The notes under the pieces: model-generated
Database searches by the model: none
What the model was told of the DNA's origin: nothing
What the model saw: the letters and a program-made list of their open reading frames with translations, nothing else
Translations under genes and position numbers: made by a program
Part shown: piece by piece, positions 52,585 to 60,877 of the stretch
Layout of the letters: each line of letters opens with the position of its first letter
How positions within the stretch are numbered: the first letter of the stretch is position 1
Assembly (NCBI GenBank): GCA_964573015.1
Contig: CAZNHZ010000002.1
Span: forward strand, 62,001 to 126,000
Length of the DNA stretch: 64,000 nt
Direction: 5' to 3'
From: JAPUDQ01 sp964573015
GTDB lineage: Bacteria > Patescibacteriota > Saccharimonadia > Saccharimonadales > Saccharimonadaceae

Positions 52585-53721
52585 ATGGCACTTGGTATTG
52601 ATAACTCTGAGCACGCGCGTCGACCGATAGGGTTTAGTGTTATTGGTGTTTTTTTGCTGATGTTTTCGTTTTTTGTAACCTATGATATAACTCAGGGTCA
52701 GCCTGAATCCGCGCCAGTTGCAGCTGCCTATGAATATACGGTCAGTCAATCAATTGATACGAATGTCGATTATTTCAAAAGCAGTTTTTTTGAAAAAGGA
52801 CCGGGTACAAACACTGCATATGTCGCCGATTTAACTGATATTATCGGAGCAACATTTCACTACAATTTTCATGGTTCGGAGTCGATTAAGCTCAGTTATG
52901 CTTACGAAGTAACAGCAAGCGTCAGGGGTAATTATGCTTTGCAAACTGACCCGCAAAAAATTCCCAGCGTGTGGAACAAGAATTATCAGTTGGTAGCGCC
53001 AACCCGCGAAGCTATCAGTGGTCATGATATTACGCTAAGTCCTGAAGTAAAGATACCGTTTGCTGACTATAAAAAACAAATAGATCAGTTTAAAACCGCA
53101 CTTAGTTTGCCGCTCAATAGCGAGGTAGTGGTTACCTGCACTATAGAGGTTAAAGGCACCGTAGGCGATACGTCTTTTCAGGATAAACGAGTCGCGACCA
53201 TAACGGCTCCGCTTGATCAAGTCGTTTATACCCTAGGCATAAAGTACGACAAGCAGGATAAAAAGCAGGTGGTGGCTCAGGCGACTAAGGACTCACAACA
53301 GCTATATCAACGCTCAAAGATTTTTGTAGCAATTGGACTGGCGGCAGCCGGGTTGGCGGCGATTGGCTATGGGCTGCGACGGCAAATCTTTAAGTCACCA
53401 TACCAACGCGAGCTGGAGCGCATTTATCGTTATCATGACGGAATTATAATACGAGCTAAGCAACCGGCAGAATTGGCGGGTAAACATACGGTGCCGGTAA
53501 TGAGTTTTGATGATTTACTAAATCTTGAAGAAGAGCTAAAGACGCCGATTGTAGCGGCACCTGCCGGAGGAGAATCGACGCAATTTAGCATTATTCATAA
53601 CGATGTCATATACATGTATATACTAGGAAAGCCCTTGATTGAGGAATTGCCCTCTGCCGCTCTTGATACAGATGATGAGGTTGCTAAACTATGGCGTCAC
53701 CGCAAAAAACCTAAAAAGTAG
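52585..53721 (+). CDS. DUF5305-like membrane protein
   Basis: 378 aa. A membrane segment near residues 15-33 is followed by a long exported region (about 40-240) with YEYTVSQSIDTNVDYFKSSFFEKG and KLSYAYEVTASVRG, then a second membrane segment (KIFVAIGLAAAGLAAIGYGL, about 250-270) and a cytoplasmic tail. This topology and sequence match DUF5305 proteins, which are often found beside SipW-like peptidases. A role in assembly or in holding the exported subunits is inferred. The start follows a GGTGG. Confidence 0.75.
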   Translation: MALGIDNSEHARRPIGFSVIGVFLLMFSFFVTYDITQGQPESAPVAAAYEYTVSQSIDTNVDYFKSSFFEKGPGTNTAYVADLTDIIGATFHYNFHGSESIKLSYAYEVTASVRGNYALQTDPQKIPSVWNKNYQLVAPTREAISGHDITLSPEVKIPFADYKKQIDQFKTALSLPLNSEVVVTCTIEVKGTVGDTSFQDKRVATITAPLDQVVYTLGIKYDKQDKKQVVAQATKDSQQLYQRSKIFVAIGLAAAGLAAIGYGLRRQIFKSPYQRELERIYRYHDGIIIRAKQPAELAGKHTVPVMSFDDLLNLEEELKTPIVAAPAGGESTQFSIIHNDVIYMYILGKPLIEELPSAALDTDDEVAKLWRHRKKPKK

Positions 53722-53729
53722 GCTGTTTA

Positions 53730-54275
53730 ATGGCACTGGAAATTAATTCACGACGTAGCGCATATCGACATGGCCATAATATGCTGGCTCGTCAGCGTCG
53801 TCGCAAACAAATAGTACGAGTGATTGTTTCTATCATGATCTTGTTGATGCTAATTGTAGTCGCTGCTTTAATTTATATATGGTACACGGGACGCTACCAA
53901 CCAGCCCCCCCGGCCCCGCCGCCGTCACGGCCAAAAGTTAAAGTTGATCAACCGAAAGTGGTAGTTGATGAAACGGCTGCTGTCGGCGTATCATCACAGC
54001 TTTTTACCAACAAAGTGCCGCAAGGGAAAAATGCTTCACTGACAATCAAGACCAACCCGCTTGCGGCATGTTCGATTAGTGTGGAATACAATAAACAAGC
54101 GAGTAAAGACTCAGGTCTGGTGCCAAAAAAGGCCGATGAATATGGCGTGGTTAGCTGGGCATGGACTGTCGAAGCTTCGCGGCCGATTGGGTCGTGGCCG
54201 ATTGTCGTCACTTGTGCGAATGCAAAAAAATCGGGGGTTTTAGAGGTTAATATCGAAGTCGTGCCAGCAGAATAA
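53730..54275 (+). CDS. Membrane-anchored exported protein of the SipW operon
   Basis: 181 aa, not matched to a known family. A basic N-terminus (RHGHNMLARQRRRKQIVRV) precedes a membrane segment (VIVSIMILLMLIVVAALIYIWY), a proline-rich spacer (PAPPAPPPSRPK) and a beta-rich domain with two cysteines (AACSIS, VVTCAN) likely to form a disulfide. It lies 8 bp after the DUF5305-like gene and ends the operon; its stop directly abuts the convergent gene. Confidence 0.7.
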   Translation: MALEINSRRSAYRHGHNMLARQRRRKQIVRVIVSIMILLMLIVVAALIYIWYTGRYQPAPPAPPPSRPKVKVDQPKVVVDETAAVGVSSQLFTNKVPQGKNASLTIKTNPLAACSISVEYNKQASKDSGLVPKKADEYGVVSWAWTVEASRPIGSWPIVVTCANAKKSGVLEVNIEVVPAE

Positions 54276-55160
54276 TCAGTCAAGTGAAGCTATGTATGCC
54301 GACCAAGTTTCGTTTTTGATTTGCAAAGGTGACTTTATGAGAATCAATAGACGTTTTTTGGTGAGAATAATTGATTGAGGACCCTTGGATGATGTACCTA
54401 TAAAATAGACAGTTGCGTCATCTGCTACGACGCGCTCTTTGGCATTGAACTCAAGCGCCATATTTTTTATTTCCTCATCGGGATCAGTTGAAAAGTTTTG
54501 TGGCAGTGGTTGTTGGCTGACGGTAATATTGACTTTATTTATAGTATCGACGTATGCAAAAACCGGATTACGATCGGGCGGACTGACCCGTTTCCAGCCG
54601 CCGAGCTGTTGGATCGACTTTCCGTTGGGAAGTAGCGTGTCAAACTCAGGAGTTAAACCGCCAATCGACTGATTCGGTTTAGATGATTGATTAATGAACG
54701 GAATTGATACTGGCGAAATTTGTCGGTAGCTGACAAACCAAATACCAACTAAGAATAGCCCTACAATAAGTATGAGTTTGATAGACGGCATATTTATTGT
54801 GAACTGTCTTGTGTGGTTAACGGATGGCTTGATCCATGTCGTTGTCCGACGAAATACCGCGGTTATAAATCGAACAATATGTCGGATTAATCGTGTGACA
54901 AGCGGTATGATTTCACTGACTAAGATATGACCAATAGTGCCAATTGTATCTTTGACGCGGTCTAGTCGCGGATCGGGATCAGTTGTATCGATAATTGGCT
55001 TGGTGGTTCGAGCATTTAAAACTTCGCTTGAGGCCTCCTGATCTGACTTGGTTGAGGTTGGTAACGCCTGTGAGGCAGACGCTCTATTGGAACGAGGTTT
55101 AGGTTTTTCAGCGGAGCGTGCTGGTGGGGGGCTAAGCGAATAAGTGCGGTATTTCATCAT
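54276..55160 (-). CDS. Membrane protein of unknown function, coupled to the kelch protein
   Basis: 294 aa; not recognised. A 140-residue cytoplasmic N-terminus, rich in Ser/Pro/Arg/Thr, leads to a membrane segment (IKLILIVGLFLVGIWFV, about 130-150) and an exported domain with FAYVDTINKVNITVSQQPLP and AYIASLD at the end. The start overlaps the stop of the giant kelch gene (ATGATGA), so it is translated with it. It may help anchor or export that protein. Confidence 0.65.
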   Translation of the reverse strand: MMKYRTYSLSPPPARSAEKPKPRSNRASASQALPTSTKSDQEASSEVLNARTTKPIIDTTDPDPRLDRVKDTIGTIGHILVSEIIPLVTRLIRHIVRFITAVFRRTTTWIKPSVNHTRQFTINMPSIKLILIVGLFLVGIWFVSYRQISPVSIPFINQSSKPNQSIGGLTPEFDTLLPNGKSIQQLGGWKRVSPPDRNPVFAYVDTINKVNITVSQQPLPQNFSTDPDEEIKNMALEFNAKERVVADDATVYFIGTSSKGPQSIILTKKRLLILIKSPLQIKNETWSAYIASLD

Positions 55161-58100
55161 TGTGCGTAGGTTGGAGTATCAATTGGTTGTTGGAGTCCAC
55201 CGGTAAAAGTGCGTCCGTGCATCAGGCGCTTACTCGGATCTGCGGTAAACTGAAGACTAAGATCGGTTATTGTCGGCCCGCGACTGACATCGTCCGGGTA
55301 TCCAAAGGCTTGCGAGCTATCGACTGTGACATTGAAGAAGAAGTACCTGCCACATTTGATATCTGTACCGCCACTGTCTTTGACGATATATGCCCCCGGT
55401 GTGCCAAGTGTGACGTCGCCAAAATGAGTCTCCTGTCCCCAGGTAGTCATGGTTGCGCATTTGGTGGAGGTAAGTTGGTTGGCCATACTGCGGTATTTGA
55501 GCTGCCAGCGGGCGCCGATGGAGTTATCGAGGCCGTTTATCAGCCAGTAATTTGGGAACACATCACTGTCGGTATCTACCATAATGGAGTATTTGGCGAC
55601 CTGTGGCTGGGAAAGCAGGGTCGTTTGCTGGGCGGTGTTTGCGCCGCTCGGGTAGGCCAGGGTCGCACCGCAGCCGCCGCCGAGCACGTAGAGTTTGCCG
55701 TCGCTGTAGACTGCTGCCGCTCCGTAGCGGTCGCCGGCAAAGCGCTGGTTGGTCGATGACCATTCACCGACGCCGGTTGGCATATTCCCAGATGCTATAG
55801 TCGTGTTGGCGCTGACAGGAGCGAGCAGTGTACTGGGCGCGCAGGTTGTCGGACTGTTGCGTCCCCCTATGAGGTAGATATAGCCGTTGGCAGCGATAGC
55901 ATCGGCGTCGGCTAGCTGTTTGGGTAATGATGTGCTGTAGAGCCAGTTTCCGGCAGTTCCGTTCGTAGTATTTAGTTGTGAATACGATGTGTCACTGAGG
56001 TAGTTGCCGCTGCCGTCTATACCGCCAAAAACATACAGGTTATTGGCGTAGGCGACGCTGGCGAGGCTGCTGCGGGCGACCGGCAGGCTCGTGCTGGCGG
56101 TCGACCAGGCGCTGGTAATATTGCCGCCACTCGTGAGCTGCGGGCTGACGTAGACTGTAGCAGTTGGAGTGCCCGCAGAGTTATTGCCGCCCACGACGTA
56201 GAGCCGTCCATTCCAAATGGCGACGCCAAATTTACTGCGGGCACTAGGTAGCCCATTGGTCGCCGTAGACCAACTCCCGATAGTCCCGCCGCTAGGAGTG
56301 GCGTGGTATACGCTGTTTTGGGCTGTGCCGCTGGCGTTCTGCCCGCCAATATAGTACAGGCTGCCACCACTAGTGGCTAGCTTGCCCCAGCCACGTGCTT
56401 GAGGGAGGGCGGCTTGATCAGTCCACGTACCCACGCTGCCATTGGCATCGATTGGAGCTGATGAAACAGTAGTAACCGGGTTAGTGCAGTCGGTGGTACC
56501 GGTGCAACCGCCCGCCATAAACAGGTGTCCGTTTAATACGGTAGCACTACCGCCGAGACGTTGTTGGTTTGTCACATACTGATTTGCTGCGTTACTGTAA
56601 CCGGCCGGGGTGCCGCTGTCGTTGTTGTAGACCTGGAATGTTTGTATGACATCGGTGCGTGTCGTACAGCCGCCCGGACTAGCGCCGATGGTGCATCCAC
56701 CGATGACATAGGCGTAGGAATTACTGACAGGAACAGTAAGTCCCCAGCGCTGGTTGATCTCGACGGCAGACACATGCCAGCCTTCGACAAGGCTGCCGTC
56801 ACTGACATTTATCTTGATAAACTCGATATCAGCGAGTACGCCGCTACTGGCTTCGTACCCGCCGACTGCATAGAGGTAACCGTTGTAGCCAAACGCCGCC
56901 GAACGCCGCCGTCCGACCGACATTTGGAAAGCTGATTCTATCCAGTTACTACCGCTGACGGCGACAATGTTATTATTGTTGTCGATCTTTGCATAACGGA
57001 CAGTTTTGAGATCAACACTATTTGGTGTGACGCCGCCGATGAGATAGATATAATTGGCATAGACCGTACCGCTCATGATGCCGAGGCCTTGTGAGCCGCC
57101 GACTGCTAGTTCGGCATCGATTTGTTGTTGCCCGCTGGTGCTGCAGCCTGTTATTGCGCCAGATGTCTGGATATTACATTTGTAGACGGCGGTGCTGTAG
57201 GACGTACAGCCGGCATTGCTGCTAGCAGTACAGCCGCCAAGTATGTAGAGGTTTCCTGGGTTGTTGCTGGCGTCATCGGGGTTGGCACGGGCAAAGGCGT
57301 ATTGGTATGACACGTTGTTGACGCCAAGTCCCGTCAAGGATTGATTTGTCCAGGTACCGAGACTGCCGTTTGTTTGATTGATATCGGCCCGCAACAGATC
57401 ATTGGCATTTCCGCCGCCCGTCAAACCGCCGACGAGGTAGACCCGGCCGTTGAATACAACCGGACTAGAAGCAGCCAGCCCACTCGGCGTGGTATTGGTC
57501 GTGTCAACGCACCATATGCCACCCTGGATAGTTCGGGGAGCGGGACAAGCAGCAGGGGCGGTCATCTTGCCGGTCGATGATATCGCTACGTAGGCGGTGT
57601 TACTGGATGTGGCATTACAGCTATTGCTCGTGCAGCCGCCGATGAGGTACAAGTAGCCGTTGGATATAAACGAGTTGGTCAGCATGTTGCCGACATTACT
57701 CGGCATGTTGCAATTAGTTGCGCTCCCGCCGCTGCAAGGCGCGGTGCCAAACGGAACACTTTCACCCACGGTCGAGGCATCGCCGTCTTGGTTGATTTTG
57801 CCATATTGGATATCCGAGAGGGCGTTGTTGCAGTTGCCGGTCGCAGTGTTTTGGCTGCTGCAGCCACCAATCTCGTAGAGGTAGCCGCGCCAGGCAACGA
57901 GGCTCTGTCCGGTGCGGGTGTCATTGACGCCGCCGACGAGGTTCCAGCTGTCGATACTGCCATCGGCGTTGATACTTGATACCTGGGTGTCGCTGACCAC
58001 AGACGTACAAAAACCGCTGGCGTTGGTGGCGGTGCAGCCGCCGCTAACATAGATATAGGCACCCCATACCGAGCCGAAGTCGCCGCCGCTAGTCATGCGT

Positions 58101-60820
58101 CCAGATTGCATAGGGGTAGTCGCGACCCAGTTGTTGAGGCTGCCATTGGCATTGATTTTATTGTAATAGACGGAGTTACTCGGTGCGCCGCCGATGGAAG
58201 TTGCACCGCCAATCAGGTACAGCCGGTCGTTATAGACTTGGGCGGCGTAACCGTACGTTGCGTTCGGCAGGTTACCTGATGAGGCCCAGGAGCCGATCGT
58301 GCCGTCAGGGATGAGGTCGGCGATGTGGACAGTGTTAGCGACCGACTTGGTGCCGCCGCTGCTGGTAATGCCGCCCATGAGGTAGAGGCGGTTATTGTAG
58401 GCTAATACTTTGATAGCGCTGCGCGGCGATGGCAGGTCAGAGGCGCGGTACCAGTACGCCCAGTTAGCTTTGTTGCCGTCAGTCGGATGCCACAGTTGCG
58501 GCTCGCCATTTGCCCCTAGTTTCGCAACGTATGTAGTTTTGCAAATCCCGCCGTCACCGGTGCCATTGGCAGCAGTGCAGCTCGCGTCTTCGCCGCCCAG
58601 TGCGTAGAGAAAGCCGTTGTAGGCAACGAGCGAAAAACTACTACGCGGAGAGGGCAGGCTATAGGATGTAGATGTACACCAGCCACTACAGATGCCACTG
58701 CCAGGATTGGCGCTCGCGATCGTACCATTTGTGGTATCGAATTTCGCCCAACTGACGGTACTTATCGCGCCAGTTGAAGAGACGTATGAGATAATGACAA
58801 GCCCTGACGTGCCTGCCGATCCTGTATTGTCGGCTGGACCTGCGTCGCCACCAGCGCCAGCGCTACCACGATCGGGATCTCCGCTGTTGCCAGGTGTCGC
58901 CAAAACGGCAGCCATTGTATTGCCCGACCCGCTATAATAACTTGAACCACCGCCACCACCTGCAGCACCGGTGCGAAAGCTGGAGCCTGCACCACCACCA
59001 CCACCATAATACCCGCCACCACCACCGCCACCACCGGCATAGCCAGTAGTTGCGTCGCGCGAGCCGCCATTTCCACCATTGCCGAATGTGCCGCCATTGT
59101 TGCCGCTGCCATCTGTACCTTGAGCGCTGCGGCCGTCGCCACCAGCGCCACCTTGTAACGAACTTCCGCTTGAGCCGGAGTTGCCACCACTAGTAATAAC
59201 ACCACCGCTACCGCCGCTGGAACTGGTGCCTCCTGCACCACCGCCTGACGTTCCAGATGCGCCTCCGGTTTGTCCCGTCACACCACCGCCACCGCCACCT
59301 GCGCCTCCGGGGTTCCCCGAGTTGCGACCACCACCGCCGCCACCCGCACCCCCAGCAGCGATAATAAGATGACTAGTAACGCGACGCACACTTGAGTAGC
59401 CACCGCCGCCGCCCCCGCCTCCAGAGTTGGTGGCGTTGCCCGTGCCGGCTCCGCCAGCGCTACCTACGGTAATATATAAGCGTTCGCCTGGCGTAACAGT
59501 AAGGTTGCTTTCAGTATAGCCACCCGCGCCACCTGCGCCACCGGCATTGTTCGCACCACCACCACCGCCACCACCACCCGCACCCCACATCTTCACGCTG
59601 ATCGAAGATATATCTGCTGGAACGTCAAAGTAGTCACTATTGGTCGCAGTGGTAAATGATTGCTGGCCACCACTAGGGTGGGTGCCGCCGACCGCGTAGA
59701 GGTAGCCGCCAGTCGCGGCGACGCCTTGTTTCCAGATAGACGTATTGAGACTTAGTGTCGGGTTCCAGCTATCGAACCGTGCGCCGGTCGTGGCGGATTT
59801 TTTGATGAGCTTGTTGGCGACGTCGAAATCGATATTGGTTTCGTTGTTGCCATTCATAAACTGCTGCGCGGTGACGATATATATGCTTGGGTCGATCGAA
59901 AGCGGGTAATTTGCATCTGTAAGCCCACTGGCTTTGACGGTAAGAAGGTTGCCTTTGAGTCTGAACTCGGCTTTGACTTTTGATGCTGTTTTGTTGGATT
60001 CAACGACAGTAGGTTTAGGAATAACAAATAACAACAAGGATTTTTCGGCATTCAACTGGGCTTTTTGCAGTAGTTCCTGGTCTGACTCAGTGGCGGCAGA
60101 AACATTGTTTATAAACAGTTGATTGCCATAAACTCCAATACTGCCATCACGCTCAAGTCTTGCCTCGGTACCATTTGGTAGCTTTAGGTCATAGCTAACT
60201 TCATATTTGTCACCTTGTTCCTGCGACAAAACAATGTCTTCTTTTATTCCTTCACCGGTTGCAGTATATACAAGCCAACCTTTGTGATTACGAAAAGGAT
60301 AAACTAATCGGTTCTCCTGTTGCTGGCCCTCGGCTAGAGTAAGGTGCGGTTTCATAACCAGGTCGATTTTATAAGTAGGGTCAGTGACGGTGATGCCTCT
60401 GCTGGCGTCAGAAGGAAGTATTGCCGATACAAGACTGGCTCCTGTCTGCTTGTTATCAGAACTATTTGCCATACCGTGAATAAAAGTATATTCACGTTTC
60501 TTTTCATCATAGGTAATACTCTTTGCGAGGACAGGGCTTGAAACAGTTAGAATCTTTTCTGCTTGGCTAATGCGATATTCGTGAGGACCAAAGTATCGAT
60601 AAATTTGATATCCGGCAATTGCAAGAAGTGTGGTGATAACAAAAATTATCGCAAGTTTTATGACCTGTTTTTTTTCAGGTACGGGAATAGTAAGATAGCG
60701 TTTTCCGTTTGCGGTCGATTTTATCCAGCGGTGGTTCACAGATAAGAAATATCGTGAGTGAACTCGGTTAATGATAGAGTCTAGCCACCGATGGAAAGCC
60801 GTTCGGTTTTTTTTGTTCAT
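55157..60820 (-). CDS. Giant membrane-anchored surface protein with glycine-rich region and kelch-like repeats
   Basis: 1887 aa from the ATG at 60820 (a TTG three codons upstream is less likely). An N-terminal cytoplasmic stretch and one membrane segment (VIKLAIIFVITTLLAIAGYQIY, near 55-75) are followed by a beta-rich region, then a glycine-rich region (about residues 410-630), and then many kelch-type blades up to about 1750, with motifs such as YAVGGTHPSGG, YLIGGCTSNSC and YIIGGQNASG. Kelch blades form beta-propellers that bind proteins or glycans. A cell-surface adhesin is the best reading. It follows the fibre-like protein gene by about 50 bp and is coupled to the downstream gene. Confidence 0.85.
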   Translation of the reverse strand: MNKKNRTAFHRWLDSIINRVHSRYFLSVNHRWIKSTANGKRYLTIPVPEKKQVIKLAIIFVITTLLAIAGYQIYRYFGPHEYRISQAEKILTVSSPVLAKSITYDEKKREYTFIHGMANSSDNKQTGASLVSAILPSDASRGITVTDPTYKIDLVMKPHLTLAEGQQQENRLVYPFRNHKGWLVYTATGEGIKEDIVLSQEQGDKYEVSYDLKLPNGTEARLERDGSIGVYGNQLFINNVSAATESDQELLQKAQLNAEKSLLLFVIPKPTVVESNKTASKVKAEFRLKGNLLTVKASGLTDANYPLSIDPSIYIVTAQQFMNGNNETNIDFDVANKLIKKSATTGARFDSWNPTLSLNTSIWKQGVAATGGYLYAVGGTHPSGGQQSFTTATNSDYFDVPADISSISVKMWGAGGGGGGGGANNAGGAGGAGGYTESNLTVTPGERLYITVGSAGGAGTGNATNSGGGGGGGGYSSVRRVTSHLIIAAGGAGGGGGGRNSGNPGGAGGGGGGVTGQTGGASGTSGGGAGGTSSSGGSGGVITSGGNSGSSGSSLQGGAGGDGRSAQGTDGSGNNGGTFGNGGNGGSRDATTGYAGGGGGGGGYYGGGGGAGSSFRTGAAGGGGGSSYYSGSGNTMAAVLATPGNSGDPDRGSAGAGGDAGPADNTGSAGTSGLVIISYVSSTGAISTVSWAKFDTTNGTIASANPGSGICSGWCTSTSYSLPSPRSSFSLVAYNGFLYALGGEDASCTAANGTGDGGICKTTYVAKLGANGEPQLWHPTDGNKANWAYWYRASDLPSPRSAIKVLAYNNRLYLMGGITSSGGTKSVANTVHIADLIPDGTIGSWASSGNLPNATYGYAAQVYNDRLYLIGGATSIGGAPSNSVYYNKINANGSLNNWVATTPMQSGRMTSGGDFGSVWGAYIYVSGGCTATNASGFCTSVVSDTQVSSINADGSIDSWNLVGGVNDTRTGQSLVAWRGYLYEIGGCSSQNTATGNCNNALSDIQYGKINQDGDASTVGESVPFGTAPCSGGSATNCNMPSNVGNMLTNSFISNGYLYLIGGCTSNSCNATSSNTAYVAISSTGKMTAPAACPAPRTIQGGIWCVDTTNTTPSGLAASSPVVFNGRVYLVGGLTGGGNANDLLRADINQTNGSLGTWTNQSLTGLGVNNVSYQYAFARANPDDASNNPGNLYILGGCTASSNAGCTSYSTAVYKCNIQTSGAITGCSTSGQQQIDAELAVGGSQGLGIMSGTVYANYIYLIGGVTPNSVDLKTVRYAKIDNNNNIVAVSGSNWIESAFQMSVGRRRSAAFGYNGYLYAVGGYEASSGVLADIEFIKINVSDGSLVEGWHVSAVEINQRWGLTVPVSNSYAYVIGGCTIGASPGGCTTRTDVIQTFQVYNNDSGTPAGYSNAANQYVTNQQRLGGSATVLNGHLFMAGGCTGTTDCTNPVTTVSSAPIDANGSVGTWTDQAALPQARGWGKLATSGGSLYYIGGQNASGTAQNSVYHATPSGGTIGSWSTATNGLPSARSKFGVAIWNGRLYVVGGNNSAGTPTATVYVSPQLTSGGNITSAWSTASTSLPVARSSLASVAYANNLYVFGGIDGSGNYLSDTSYSQLNTTNGTAGNWLYSTSLPKQLADADAIAANGYIYLIGGRNSPTTCAPSTLLAPVSANTTIASGNMPTGVGEWSSTNQRFAGDRYGAAAVYSDGKLYVLGGGCGATLAYPSGANTAQQTTLLSQPQVAKYSIMVDTDSDVFPNYWLINGLDNSIGARWQLKYRSMANQLTSTKCATMTTWGQETHFGDVTLGTPGAYIVKDSGGTDIKCGRYFFFNVTVDSSQAFGYPDDVSRGPTITDLSLQFTADPSKRLMHGRTFTGGLQQPIDTPTYAQ
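58940..59590 (-). repeat. Glycine-codon-rich low-complexity tract within the kelch protein
   Basis: A dense array of GGC/GGT/GGA codons encodes runs such as GGGGGGG and GGAGGAGG, broken by short beta-forming blocks (TVTPGERLYITVGSAGG, SHLIIAAGG). On the plus strand it appears as repeated CCACCGCCACC. Runs of this kind are prone to expansion by slippage and to assembly error. Confidence 0.8.
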
Positions 60821-60877
60821 ACGTCCCAAATTATGATTGTGATCTTCCCATTGATTATAGCATAAACAACATCTTCT

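Noticed and set aside
59181..59372. Proline-rich frame on the plus strand
   Set aside because: It is the complement of the glycine-rich tract in the kelch protein.
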